This document shows positions 28,506 through 37,286 of a stretch of 64,000 bases of DNA, piece after piece. Made by a program: the position numbers and the translations under genes. Within the stretch, counting starts at the first letter, position 1; each line of letters begins with the position of its first letter. Origin of the DNA: Pseudarthrobacter oxydans (GTDB lineage Bacteria; Actinomycetota; Actinomycetes; Actinomycetales; Micrococcaceae); contig NZ_CP139438.1 in assembly GCF_034258515.1 (NCBI RefSeq), forward strand, positions 2,542,001 through 2,606,000. Reading direction: 5' to 3'. The notes under the pieces are model-generated. The model did no database searches, was not told the origin of the DNA, and saw only the letters and a program-made list of their open reading frames with translations.

Positions 28506-29383
28506 GGATTCCGTTCCCGGAGCAGCCGGACGTACACCAGGCCGAAGACCGCGCCAATGAGGATAAGCACCGAGGCGACCGCTGTCCCGTAGCCAATGTC
28601 CCCGAATTTGAAGGCCTCCTGGTAGGCCAGGACAGGAAGCGTGGTGCTAGCGTTGGCCGGTCCACCGGCAGTCATCACCCACACCAGCGTGAACACCGCC
28701 AGTGTCTGCAGCGTGATCAGCATCAGGTTCGTGGTGATGCTTCCGCGGATCATCGGCAGCGTGATGAAGGCGAGCCGCTGCCAGCCATGCGCGCCGTCCA
28801 TCTGGGCCGCCTCTGTCACCTCGGCCGGAACATCGTTCAGTGCCGCACGGTACACCAGCATGGAAAACGCGGTTCCCCGCCACACGTTGGCGAGCGTTAC
28901 GGCCACCATGGGAAAGGCGTAGAGCCAGTCCGGCCGGCCAAGCCCCAGGCTCCCCAGGAGCTGGTTCAGCGTCCCGTCGCCGCTGAAAAAGGCATAGGCG
29001 GCAAAGGCAGCAACGATCTCGGGAAGGACCCAGGCAGCTACCACCGTGGTGCCAACGACCGTGGACACCACCGGCCGGGCCCGGCGCATCAACACCGCCA
29101 GGGCGAGCCCCAGCAGGTTCTGGCCCAGTACCGCCGAACCACCGACGAACACCACCGTGAGGAAAAGCGAGAGCGGGAACACCGGGTCCGCCAGCAGCCG
29201 GCCGTAGTTGTCCAGCCCCACCCATAAGGGGTTGCGGGCGCTGCGCCCGGTCAGGCCGGCGTTGGTGAGGGACGCGTGGAAGGCCCAGAGCACGGGTCCG
29301 GCAAGAAAGACGAGGAGGAGCAGCACAGCAGGAAGGACCGGCAGGTACCGAAACAGTTGCCGTGCCGTGGCGGGTAGCTGCAA
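28502..29383 (-). CDS. Carbohydrate ABC transporter permease (MalF/MsmF type)
   Basis: 293-residue permease with six predicted membrane helices, the first at about 13-33. The EAA loop reads TEAAQMDGAHGWQRLAFITLPMI. Forms a heterodimer with the downstream permease. It starts at 29383, four bases after the binding-protein gene stop, so translation of the three transporter genes is coupled. Confidence 0.92.
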   Translation of the reverse strand: MQLPATARQLFRYLPVLPAVLLLLVFLAGPVLWAFHASLTNAGLTGRSARNPLWVGLDNYGRLLADPVFPLSLFLTVVFVGGSAVLGQNLLGLALAVLMRRARPVVSTVVGTTVVAAWVLPEIVAAFAAYAFFSGDGTLNQLLGSLGLGRPDWLYAFPMVAVTLANVWRGTAFSMLVYRAALNDVPAEVTEAAQMDGAHGWQRLAFITLPMIRGSITTNLMLITLQTLAVFTLVWVMTAGGPANASTTLPVLAYQEAFKFGDIGYGTAVASVLILIGAVFGLVYVRLLRERNP

Positions 29384-29387
29384 CGGG

Positions 29388-30740
29388 CTACTTCCGGACG
29401 GTGTTGTCGCCGCCCACGATCCCGGCCACGGCGGCGTCGTACTCCGCCGCTGCCTCCTGGGGGGATTTGTTGCCGGTGATGACGGCTTCCGTGGCCTCCT
29501 GGACGGCCGCTGAAATCCGGGGGTAGTCAGCAGTTGCCGGCCGGTACCGGGTCACCGAGACAAGCTCGGATACATCCCTGACGAACGGGTTGGCATCCAG
29601 GTACTCCTTCTCGGCAGCCACGTCCTTCCGGACGGCAATCTGCGAGCTCTCCACGGTGAAGGCCAACGAATTCTTCTTGTTGAGCGCCGTTGAGAGGAAG
29701 TTGAAAGCCAGTTCCGGTTCCTTCGTCCCCGCCCCGAGCGCCAGGGTCCAGCCGCCCGACATGCTCACGGCACCGGGCGCCTGGCCGTTTTGGGTGGGGA
29801 AAGGGGCCACGCCGATCTCCTGCTCGTAGCCGGGCCACTCGTAGGAACCGCCATCCTGCCAGAATGACGGCGCGTAGGAGCCTTCCACCGTGGCCCCCAT
29901 TTTGGCGTTCGGGAACCATTCACCAAAGACCTTTTTCCAGACATTCGCGTCCAGCGCTTCAGCCGGCGAAACCGCCAGTTGCTCTTCATACAGCGTTTCA
30001 AGGAATCCCAGCGAGTCCCGGAAACCGGCGGACCCAACCACCCATTTGCCGGCATCTTCGTCATACAGGGCAGACCCCGTCCCGTACAGCAGCTCGTAGA
30101 AGCTTTGCATCACAGAGCCCTCGCCGGTGCCCTTGCCCGCGTACATGTTGAACGGGATCACCGTGGGGTCGTTGGCCTTGATCTTCCGGGCGGTGTCCAG
30201 GATGTCCTGCCAGCTCCGCGGCTGCCAGGGAAGGCTGATCCCGGCATTTTCCAGGACCTTCCGGTTGTACCAAATGGCGCGGGTGTCCGTGCCCAGCGGC
30301 ACCGCGTACGTCCCGCCGTCGTCCGCGCGCCCTGCCGCCTTGGCGCCGTCGTCGAACGTATCCCAGTCCGCCCAGCCCTCAAGGTGGCTGTCCAGCTTGA
30401 GGAGGTAACCGGCGTCCACGTCGGAGCGGACCTTGAAGGTGTCCTCGTAAAACACGTCCGGTGCCGTGGACGGCGACCGGAGGGCAAGCGCCAGTTTGGT
30501 GCCGTAGTCGTCGTCGTTCGCCTGGATGGGCTGCAGCTCGACCTTGACACCTTGGTTCGCCGCCTCGAACTCCTGCTTGGCGGCCTGGAGCATGGTATCC
30601 AGGGCGGTGAAGGAGTCAGTCTTCTGGTAAGCCACCTTCAGGGTCTTGGAAGCACCCGCCGGATCAGCCGGGTTGCACGCCGTCAGGACAATCATTGCCG
30701 AAGCGACGAGGGACATGGTCTTCAGCGACTGGCGACGCAT
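29388..30740 (-). CDS. Extracellular sugar-binding lipoprotein of the ABC importer
   Basis: 450-residue solute-binding protein, secreted and lipid-anchored. The signal peptide carries an Arg start (MRRQSLK), a hydrophobic core and the lipobox LTAC with Cys22. The mature part has the two-lobed cluster-1 sugar-binding fold with typical segments: KVELQPIQAND, PDVFYEDTF, YAVPLGTDTRAIWYN and GGWTLALGAGTKEPELAFNFL. I chose ATG 30740 (ggagcacc just upstream) over a TTG at 30758. First of the three transporter genes; a ROK regulator lies 118 bases upstream. The ligand cannot be named from sequence. Confidence 0.93.
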   Translation of the reverse strand: MRRQSLKTMSLVASAMIVLTACNPADPAGASKTLKVAYQKTDSFTALDTMLQAAKQEFEAANQGVKVELQPIQANDDDYGTKLALALRSPSTAPDVFYEDTFKVRSDVDAGYLLKLDSHLEGWADWDTFDDGAKAAGRADDGGTYAVPLGTDTRAIWYNRKVLENAGISLPWQPRSWQDILDTARKIKANDPTVIPFNMYAGKGTGEGSVMQSFYELLYGTGSALYDEDAGKWVVGSAGFRDSLGFLETLYEEQLAVSPAEALDANVWKKVFGEWFPNAKMGATVEGSYAPSFWQDGGSYEWPGYEQEIGVAPFPTQNGQAPGAVSMSGGWTLALGAGTKEPELAFNFLSTALNKKNSLAFTVESSQIAVRKDVAAEKEYLDANPFVRDVSELVSVTRYRPATADYPRISAAVQEATEAVITGNKSPQEAAAEYDAAVAGIVGGDNTVRK

Positions 30741-30858
30741 GGTGCTCCATTCGGTCAATGGCTGCGGTCCCCGTTGTCAGCGGGCCCCCAGCCGCGGCAA
30801 TAAGCAAATGCTAGATGGACGCCCTGACCCAGGCAAGGCACCGCCGGCGGCGCACCGG

Positions 30859-32112
30859 TCAACTTTCCAGGAGGAGCCGCTGGGCCCGGGGCGCCAGCGT
30901 ATATTCCAGGACCAGGGAGGCCGCTCCGATGGCTCCGACGTCCTCTCCTACCCCGGTGCCCACCACCTCGATGGGATGGATGAGCCGGGTGTCGCTGTTG
31001 GCCTCGAGCAGCGCCGGAATCTTCTCGAGGTAGCGTCCGGCCAGCCGGCTCCAGAAGGGCCCTCCGAACACCACGCGCTCAACGTCCAGCGTGTTGGTGA
31101 CCACCGAGGCGGCACGCGCTACCCGCGCTGCGGACTTGTCGATGATGGCAAGGGCCTGTTCGTTTCCCTCGTCCGCAAGGTCGCACAGCCGGGAAAAGCT
31201 TTGCTGGATCTCCGCGCCGCTGTTCCCGGACCGCGTGCCGTCCAAAATCCCGGCGGCCTCCGCTTCGGCCACCAACACCTGCGGGATGCAGGTGGACTTC
31301 ACGCAGCCGCGCAGGCCGCAGTCGCAAGGGGGTCCGTCCGGGTCCACCACGATATGGCCGATCTCGCCGGCGTTTCCGGAAGTTCCCCGGACAACCTCGT
31401 CATTGAGGACAATGCCGCAGCCGATGCCGGTGCCCATGTACATGAAGACGAAGCTGCCGGAGCCGCTGGGGCCGCCGGCCCACGTTTCCGCGACGGCGGC
31501 GCTGGTGACGTCCTTGTCCATCAGGACGGAATAGCCCGTGGCTTCGGAAAGGGCGCTGCGCAGTTCCACCCGGTCCCAGCCGGGGAGCAGGGGCGGATCC
31601 ACCACGGATCCGCTATCAAGGTCGATGGGGCCGGGAGCAGCGACGCCGAGTCCGGCGATCCTCTCCCGGTCCACGCCGGAGTCCTCCACCAACTGGGCGA
31701 TCTCCTCAGCGATGGTGGAAATAACGGCCGACGGATCGTTGCCGCCGGGGGTTTTAATCCTCGAGTGCCGCACCACTGCGCCCACCAGATCCAGGACCAC
31801 GAAGGTGGTGACAGCGGGATCCAGGTGGACACCCAGCGCGAACACACCGCCGGGGTTGAGCCGCAGGATGGTGCGCGGCTTGCCGGGTCCGCTGCCTTCC
31901 TTGCCCGCCTCCACGATGAGGTTCTGGTCAAGGAGGCGCCGGGAGATGTTGGAGATGGTCTGCGGTGAGAGGCCCACAATCTGGGCCAGCTCCACCCGGC
32001 TCAGCCCGGCGGAAGCCCTTCGGATAGCGTCCAGGATCACCGTGAGGTTGAAGTCCCCCATTTTGGGCAGGTTGGTTCCGCGCCTCGGTGAGGATTGGCG
32101 GATCTCAGTCAC
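30859..32112 (-). CDS. ROK-family transcriptional regulator
   Basis: 417-residue ROK repressor. Winged helix at about 25-75 (SRVELAQIVGLSPQTISNISRRL in two halves), then the ROK sugar-kinase fold with GLGVAAPGPIDLD, MGTGIGCGIVL, the GEIGH motif and the zinc signature CDCGLRGC. The sugar or sugar-phosphate ligand would release it from DNA. Placed directly upstream of the sugar importer on the same strand, it most likely controls that transporter. The ATP loop is degenerate as usual for regulatory ROK proteins. Confidence 0.92.
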   Translation of the reverse strand: MTEIRQSSPRRGTNLPKMGDFNLTVILDAIRRASAGLSRVELAQIVGLSPQTISNISRRLLDQNLIVEAGKEGSGPGKPRTILRLNPGGVFALGVHLDPAVTTFVVLDLVGAVVRHSRIKTPGGNDPSAVISTIAEEIAQLVEDSGVDRERIAGLGVAAPGPIDLDSGSVVDPPLLPGWDRVELRSALSEATGYSVLMDKDVTSAAVAETWAGGPSGSGSFVFMYMGTGIGCGIVLNDEVVRGTSGNAGEIGHIVVDPDGPPCDCGLRGCVKSTCIPQVLVAEAEAAGILDGTRSGNSGAEIQQSFSRLCDLADEGNEQALAIIDKSAARVARAASVVTNTLDVERVVFGGPFWSRLAGRYLEKIPALLEANSDTRLIHPIEVVGTGVGEDVGAIGAASLVLEYTLAPRAQRLLLES

Positions 32113-32260
32113 GGCGTCCCCTAAACGTCTTTGGCCACGTACTTGTGGTGATGCTTGAATCGTACGTTACGCGTGGTCACAGACCCATAGGGCGGGCACG
32201 ACGGCGCGGCGCGGCAAGGGCGGTCCTCCCCCTGGGCGGAGTGGGGCCGGCCTGTTCCGC

Positions 32261-33451
32261 TCATCCATCGCCGCGGCGGGTGCTCAACGTCACTGTGAAC
32301 TTGGGGTTCCTGCCTTTCACGGCGGTAGGCCCAACGTGCCGCTCCAGCGCGGGCAGGTAGGGCAGGTGGCGGTTGAAGACCGTCCACAGCTCGCCCCCGG
32401 GCGCGAGGACCCGTCCCGCTGCCTCAATCATCTTTAGGCCTGCTCCAGCATGGACCCCGGCGCCGACGTGGAACGGCGGGTTGAGCAGGACCAGGTCCAC
32501 GCTGCCTGCCGCCAGGCTGCCGAGGGCGTCATCCTGCAGGACGGTGATTCGGCCTTCCAGCCCGTTGGCTTGTGCCGTTGCCTGCGCGGAGGCCACTGCT
32601 GCGGCGGACTGGTCCGTGGCGGTCACTGCTGCCCCAGGGTGCTGCCGGGCGTACATGGCGGCAAGGATTCCCGTGCCGCAGCCCAGGTCGACGGCGTGCC
32701 GGGCCGCCTTCATGGCCGGGAGGAACGTCAGCAGGAACCTGGTACCGATGTCCAGTTTGGTGCCGGCGAACACTGCCCCATGGGCGGCGACGTCGAGGTC
32801 GAGCTCGGCGAGGTGTTCGACGACGGGATAGTTTCCCTTCCCGCCCCCTTGCGGACCGCACGCCAGAATCACGCGCGACTTCTGCCTGGCGAGCTGCGGC
32901 TGGACGGAAGAGAAGTGGCGTTCCAGCACGGCGTTCATGCCGAGTGACATGTGCTTGACCCGCCCGCCGGCCAGGAGCGTAACGTCCGGTGCCGCGTAGC
33001 GGGCCACCGCGGCGGCGATCTCGTCCAGCTCAGCCAGCGTCTTGGGCAACTGAAGCAGTACTGCCTGCGCCCCGGCCAGGAGTTCCGGGCCAAGCGGCAG
33101 CTGGGTGAACCCTGGCTCCCCGTCCGTGGAACCGGCGGGCATCCCCGCCGGGGCGGCCGGGAGCAGGCCGGCGCTACGGAGCCCGGCCGCGTTGAGCTGC
33201 AGGGCGCGCTCCCCGGTGATCAGGTCCTGGTGGACCCGTACGGAGCCCGGGTTGAGCGCGGCGAGGGCCCCCAGCGTCAGCGCACCGTACCGGTCCCCGA
33301 TGACGGCCACTGCGCTTCCGGAAGCCACCAGTCCCCCGGCTGCCTCAAGCAGGAGCCGGTCCGTGGCGTCCCACGCCTGCAGGTTGGGTGCTTCCACATC
33401 CGGTCTGCGCCGGAGTGCTGCAAAGAGATCCCCAAGACTGTTTGATGCCAA
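32261..33451 (-). CDS. RsmC/RlmG-like SAM-dependent methyltransferase
   Basis: 396-residue two-domain methyltransferase of the RsmC/RlmG type, which methylate guanine in rRNA. The N-terminal domain (1-195) is a degenerate methyltransferase fold. The C-terminal one carries AVDLGCGTGILAAMYA for SAM and VLLNPPFHVGAG, the NPPF motif of N-methyltransferases acting on nucleic-acid bases. Start taken as TTG 33451; there is no strong ribosome site, so the N-terminus is uncertain. Stands alone, divergent from the CFA-like gene with a 297-base gap. The rRNA site cannot be specified. Confidence 0.85.
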   Translation of the reverse strand: MASNSLGDLFAALRRRPDVEAPNLQAWDATDRLLLEAAGGLVASGSAVAVIGDRYGALTLGALAALNPGSVRVHQDLITGERALQLNAAGLRSAGLLPAAPAGMPAGSTDGEPGFTQLPLGPELLAGAQAVLLQLPKTLAELDEIAAAVARYAAPDVTLLAGGRVKHMSLGMNAVLERHFSSVQPQLARQKSRVILACGPQGGGKGNYPVVEHLAELDLDVAAHGAVFAGTKLDIGTRFLLTFLPAMKAARHAVDLGCGTGILAAMYARQHPGAAVTATDQSAAAVASAQATAQANGLEGRITVLQDDALGSLAAGSVDLVLLNPPFHVGAGVHAGAGLKMIEAAGRVLAPGGELWTVFNRHLPYLPALERHVGPTAVKGRNPKFTVTLSTRRGDG

Positions 33452-33748
33452 CTGTTCCCGCTGCTTTCCGTTGTTCTGGTTAAACGTGCCGCTGCCCGGA
33501 ACTGCTGCCGCTCATTCCAAAGCCGTCCGCAGGCTTTCCCGGCGGTCCCGCCGGGCGCCACCCGGGCCGTCCCCGGCGTCGAGCATTACATAGCCGTTGC
33601 CACGGCGCTGAAGGTGACAGGCAGCGGAGAACCCGGCCGGCCCGCACCAACGACGATGACGTCGGTTCGGGCAGAATTCACCTCCCCAATGATAGTCGCG
33701 CGAGGTATTCCGGCCTTAGTGTTGGCCCATGGAGACGGGAGGAGCACC

Positions 33749-35071
33749 ATGACCACAGCTACCGGGAATGCATCGCGGCTCGCCAGGGCCCTGGCAGTAG
33801 TGCTTGGCACTGAAGAAATACCCCTGCGCCTCCGCGCTTGGGACGGTTCCGAGGCAGGGCCGGCGGGAGCGCCTGTCCTTGAATTCCGATCCCGCCGCGC
33901 CCTGCGCCGGATCCTGTGGTCCCCGGGCCAGCTCGGCCTGAGCCGTGCCTATGTGGCTGGCGAGATCGACTCTCCCGGGGACATTTTCGCAGCGTTCGCG
34001 GCCCTGAGCTCGGCGGGCAAGTTCGCGGAGCCGGGTCCGTTCCGGCCGCTCACCGCCGGTGAAGTCTGGACGCTGCTGCGCACCGCGGTCCGGCTGGGCG
34101 CCCTGGGCCCCAACCCTGCGCCACCGCCGGAGGAGGCAAGGGTGGCCCGGAGAGGTCCCCTGCACTCGCGCCGCCGTGACTCCGCAGCCATCTCGCACCA
34201 CTATGACGTGGGCAACGACTTCTACGCCTTGGTGCTGGGACAGTCCATGGTCTACTCCTGCGCCGTGTGGCCCGACGACAGCGACCACCCGGAGCAACCG
34301 GATGCCGGGAGCCGGCTCGCCGACGGCCTGGACGCCGCGCAGGAGGCCAAGCTGGACCTGGTATGCCGCAAGCTTTGCCTCCGGCCGGGCATGCGCGTGC
34401 TGGATGTCGGCTGCGGCTGGGGCAGTTTTTCCCTGCATGCGGCCGGGAAGTACGGCGCAACCGTTGTGGGCGTGACGCTGTCCACGGAACAGGCCATCCT
34501 GGCCCGGAAACGGGCCGCAGACGCCGGACTGACCGAACGGGTGGACATCCGGGTCCAGGATTACCGGGACATCGGGGACGGTCCGTTCGATGCCATCAGT
34601 TCGATCGGAATGTCCGAGCACGTTGGGCGGGAGCAGACCCCCGGTTACGCCGCTGCCTTGTTCGGCCTGCTCCGGCCGGGCGGGCGGCTGCTAAACCACG
34701 CGATCTCCTGGAATGCCGGTCCCACCAAACCCGATCCGAATTCCTTCATCCCCCGTTACGTGTTTCCGGACGGGGAGATGATCAGCCTCGGCGAGATGGT
34801 ATCCGCCCTGGAGGCAGCAGGCTTCGAGATCCTGGATGTGGAGGCACTGCGGCGCCACTACGCGTTGACCCTGCGCGCGTGGGTCCACAGGCTGGAGGCA
34901 AACTGGGATCAGGCTGCGAAACTCAGCGGTCTCGGAAGGGCCCGGGTCTGGCGGCTTTACATGGCTGCAAGCGCACTGGGTTTCGAAGGCGGCCTGACAG
35001 GCGTCAACCAGGTCCTGGTACAGCGGCCCGGCGGCGACGAACCGCCGCTGCGGCGTACAGCCTGGCTTTGA
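33749..35071 (+). CDS. CFA-synthase family methyltransferase (second paralogue)
   Basis: 440-residue member of the cyclopropane-fatty-acid/mycolic-acid cyclopropane synthase family. SAM loop VLDVGCGWGSFSLHAA, typical SHHYDVGNDFYALVLGQSMVYSCAVW before it, and SSIGMSEHVG after it. It differs from the CFA synthase at 12927: the position that is FYLCYSRAGF there reads LYMAASALGF here, without the Cys. It may therefore be a different methyltransferase subtype. ATG 33749 has gggaggag nearby; upstream extension to 33614 is not needed. Followed by a strong terminator and tRNA genes. Confidence 0.86.
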   Translation: MTTATGNASRLARALAVVLGTEEIPLRLRAWDGSEAGPAGAPVLEFRSRRALRRILWSPGQLGLSRAYVAGEIDSPGDIFAAFAALSSAGKFAEPGPFRPLTAGEVWTLLRTAVRLGALGPNPAPPPEEARVARRGPLHSRRRDSAAISHHYDVGNDFYALVLGQSMVYSCAVWPDDSDHPEQPDAGSRLADGLDAAQEAKLDLVCRKLCLRPGMRVLDVGCGWGSFSLHAAGKYGATVVGVTLSTEQAILARKRAADAGLTERVDIRVQDYRDIGDGPFDAISSIGMSEHVGREQTPGYAAALFGLLRPGGRLLNHAISWNAGPTKPDPNSFIPRYVFPDGEMISLGEMVSALEAAGFEILDVEALRRHYALTLRAWVHRLEANWDQAAKLSGLGRARVWRLYMAASALGFEGGLTGVNQVLVQRPGGDEPPLRRTAWL

Positions 35072-35126
35072 CTGCCTGAGCCGTGGGGCGACACAGGGTC
35101 GTGCCCCCGGAACCGGTCCCTTAAGC

Positions 35127-35159
35127 AAAAGGGACGATCCCGTGGGGATCGTCCCTTTT
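35127..35159. terminator. Bidirectional terminator between CFA-like gene and tRNA-Ala
   Basis: A perfect 15-base stem, aaaagggacgatccc and its complement, around a gtg loop. A-rich and T-rich ends allow it to act on both strands: for the plus-strand methyltransferase gene and the minus-strand tRNA that ends eight bases away. Confidence 0.88.
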
Positions 35160-35166
35160 GTGCCGG

Positions 35167-35239
35167 TGGAGCTGAGGGGACTCGAACCCCTGACCCCCTG
35201 CATGCCATGCAGGTGCGCTACCAGCTGCGCCACAGCCCC
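35167..35239 (-). tRNA. tRNA-Ala (GGC), copy 1
   Basis: 73 bases on the minus strand, starting ggggctgtggcgcagctgg. The acceptor stem ggggctg pairs with cagctcc, the anticodon arm is cctgc-atggcat-gcagg with anticodon GGC, and the T arm is ggggttcgagtcccc. CCA is not encoded. Identical to the copy at 35414. Function: decodes GCC/GCU alanine codons, GCC being very frequent in this genome. Confidence 0.97.
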
Positions 35240-35369
35240 GGACTTTGCCGCCCCCGGTTTACCACCTCGAAGCAACCTGTTCAGCTTAATGCACTTTCGC
35301 CGCTCACGCCAATCGGCCTGGTCCGCCTCGCGGCCGCATCGGCTCCCGGCCGGGGCAGGTAAAGCACAC

Positions 35370-35405
35370 AAAAAAATCCGCCGGAATCGCAGTGATTCCG
35401 GCGGA
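35370..35405 (-). terminator. Terminator after second tRNA-Ala
   Basis: Stem tccgccggaatc with gattccggcgga around a gcagt loop, followed on the minus strand by a run of seven T. It sits eight bases beyond the tRNA-Ala gene at 35414-35486, giving that gene its own rho-independent stop. Confidence 0.9.
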
Positions 35406-35413
35406 CCGTCCGG

Positions 35414-35486
35414 TGGAGCTGAGGGGACTCGAACCCCTGACCCCCTGCATGCCATGCAGGTGCGCTACCAGCTGCGCCACAGCCCC
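35414..35486 (-). tRNA. tRNA-Ala (GGC), copy 2
   Basis: Identical 73-base tRNA to copy 1, same strand, 174 bases upstream of it in transcription. Each copy has its own terminator, so they are likely separate units or a stepwise transcript following rsfS. The identical pair points to recent or concerted duplication. Confidence 0.97.
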
Positions 35487-35598
35487 GAATTATTGCCGCT
35501 CCTTCAAGCTTTTCGGCTTTCCCCGAAGCAACTCAAATATCTTAGAACAGCAATTCCGAAAATTCCAAATCGGGCATATTCCGCGTGGTTCCGCGGAT

Positions 35599-36000
35599 TT
35601 ACTCGCTCTCGGACGCAGCAACAGCCTTTACGGAGGTGTCGTCACCGAGCTGCAGGTCAACGACGGGGCAGTCCTTCCAGAGGCGCTCCAGGGCGTAGAA
35701 AACGCGGTCTTCCTCATGCTGGACATGGATCACAACGTCCGAGTAGTCCAGCAGTACCCAGCGGCCGCCGGAACGGCCTTCACGGCGGACAGGCCGCAGG
35801 TCCTGCTTGGCGAGCTCTTCCTCGATCCCGTCCACGATTGCGTTGACCTGCCGCTCGCTGGGTGCGGAGGCAATGAGGAAGACGTCGGCCAGGGCGAGCC
35901 GCTCGCTGACGTCCAGGGCAACGATATCCTGCGCGATCTTGTCCGCGGCTGCCTTGGCGGCGGCGCGGGCTATGGTGATGGATGATTCTGATGCAGTCAC
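35599..36000 (-). CDS. rsfS: Ribosome silencing factor
   Basis: 133-residue RsfS (Iojap/DUF143 family). It binds ribosomal protein uL14 and blocks subunit joining when nutrients run low. Conserved parts: DIVALDVSERLALADVFLIAS, PSERQVNAIVDGIEE and GRWVLLDYSDVVIHV. Normal length with an acidic tail. Last protein gene of the obgE-proBA-nadD run, a position conserved in actinobacteria. Confidence 0.95.
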   Translation of the reverse strand: MTASESSITIARAAAKAAADKIAQDIVALDVSERLALADVFLIASAPSERQVNAIVDGIEEELAKQDLRPVRREGRSGGRWVLLDYSDVVIHVQHEEDRVFYALERLWKDCPVVDLQLGDDTSVKAVAASESE

Positions 36001-36043
36001 GTGACTCCTTGTTGGGTGGAAACTCTAAGTGGCGGAACGCGGC

Positions 36044-37279
36044 TCAGCGGGACATGCCGCTGATGATGAGGATGATGCCCGAGACCAGGGCCACGATTCC
36101 GAATGCCAGGATGCAGAACTGCAGGACCCTGTTCCGCTGCGCCCGGGCCAGTCCGGCCGTGGCAGCGTCCAGGGGCTCCAGGCCGTAGGCCGACCTGGCG
36201 GGGATCCGCGGGAGGTCCTCAAAGAGGTCCTCCGCCTGGTTCGCGTCGGTCATCACGGGCCGCGGACGGGCTGCCGCCCGGGCTGCGGCTTCCGCCCTGG
36301 CAATGACGTGGGAGCGGCCCGAACCGGCTTCGGGTGCGGCCGGACGCTGAGGGCCCGCAGGGCGCCGTTTCTTGGTTCCGGGCGCCGTAACCTTCGACCC
36401 CGGACGGGTGGTGACCGGGACATGTGAGGTTGCGGGCGGCTTCATGACCGGCCGGTCGATGCCGGGAACCTGCACGAACTCCAGCGGGGTAACCATGGCA
36501 AGGTTGCTGGCCGTCGATGGCGCCGGGCGCTGGCTTGCCGGGCCGGTCTGGTCCCCGGCGCCGGGTTCCCGCGCCGGGCTCTTGGCAGGATCCCTCGACG
36601 GCGCAACCGGGGTTCCGGCCTGCTCGGCCAGCTTCTGCTTGGCAATGGCGCGGCGGTTCAGGATGGCCGCACGTTCGGCCAGGGCGATCTGCTCCGCCAG
36701 GATCTCCGGGTCAACCGCTTCCGGGTCCAGGGAGGCGATGTGCTCCATCTTGGCGATCTGGTTCTTGGCCTGCTCGGCGAGCAGTGCCCGTGCCGCCAGG
36801 GCCTGTTCAACCGTCATGCCCGCAGGGGCTGCAGGACCCGGCTCCGCACCGGAGGGTTTCTTGCCGTCCTGGGCAGCCCGCTCCCCCGCGCCCCGGCCCT
36901 CCTGCACCTGAGCGGCGGCATCGGTCTGGACGGACGACGGCGGCACAACGGGGTTGGCCGCGGTCAGCGCCTGTTCCTTGAGCTGCTGCAGGCGGAGCTG
37001 GCGCCGGGTGGGTGGCCCTCCGGCAGAGAGCTGGCCCTCTTTTTCCTCCAGCTCCTTAAGGGTGCGCAGGGCTGCGCGGTCGCGCGCCCGGATCTGGGAC
37101 GACCGTTGAGTGGAGGTTTGCTCGGACACAGCAGCAGCGGGCCCGGGGGCCGTAGGGGTGGCAGCAGGCGGGTTCGCGGCAGGGGAAAGCTGCTCCGTGG
37201 CGGCGGGCACGGGCTGTTGGGCATCCCTGGCCTTCCGGAGTTCCCGGCGGCTGCGGATGGGGGGCTGTTCCTGACTCAT
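36044..37279 (-). CDS. Membrane-anchored Ala/Pro-rich hypothetical protein
   Basis: 411 residues with no recognised domain. Most of it is low-complexity Ala, Pro, Arg and Gln, with a Glu/Lys-rich helical segment (RTLKELEEKEGQLS) and another around residues 150-200 (EQALAARALLAEQAKNQIAKM). One C-terminal membrane helix, LQFCILAFGIVALVSGIILII, leaves the long part in the cytoplasm if it inserts as a tail anchor. ATG 37279 follows the nadD stop by seven bases; the frame reads further upstream only over nadD. Likely cotranscribed with nadD and rsfS. The pattern suggests a scaffold or regulatory membrane protein; function unknown. Confidence 0.8.
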   Translation of the reverse strand: MSQEQPPIRSRRELRKARDAQQPVPAATEQLSPAANPPAATPTAPGPAAAVSEQTSTQRSSQIRARDRAALRTLKELEEKEGQLSAGGPPTRRQLRLQQLKEQALTAANPVVPPSSVQTDAAAQVQEGRGAGERAAQDGKKPSGAEPGPAAPAGMTVEQALAARALLAEQAKNQIAKMEHIASLDPEAVDPEILAEQIALAERAAILNRRAIAKQKLAEQAGTPVAPSRDPAKSPAREPGAGDQTGPASQRPAPSTASNLAMVTPLEFVQVPGIDRPVMKPPATSHVPVTTRPGSKVTAPGTKKRRPAGPQRPAAPEAGSGRSHVIARAEAAARAAARPRPVMTDANQAEDLFEDLPRIPARSAYGLEPLDAATAGLARAQRNRVLQFCILAFGIVALVSGIILIISGMSR

Positions 37280-37286
37280 TGAGAAC

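Noticed and set aside
33614..33748. Longer N-terminus for the second CFA-like protein
   Set aside because: The upstream 45 codons show no conservation and overlap the likely promoter; ATG 33749 has a strong ribosome site.
35167..35486. tRNA-Ala pair as attachment site of an integrated element
   Set aside because: Both tRNAs are whole, no integrase or partial tRNA copy is nearby, and the flanks are core genes.
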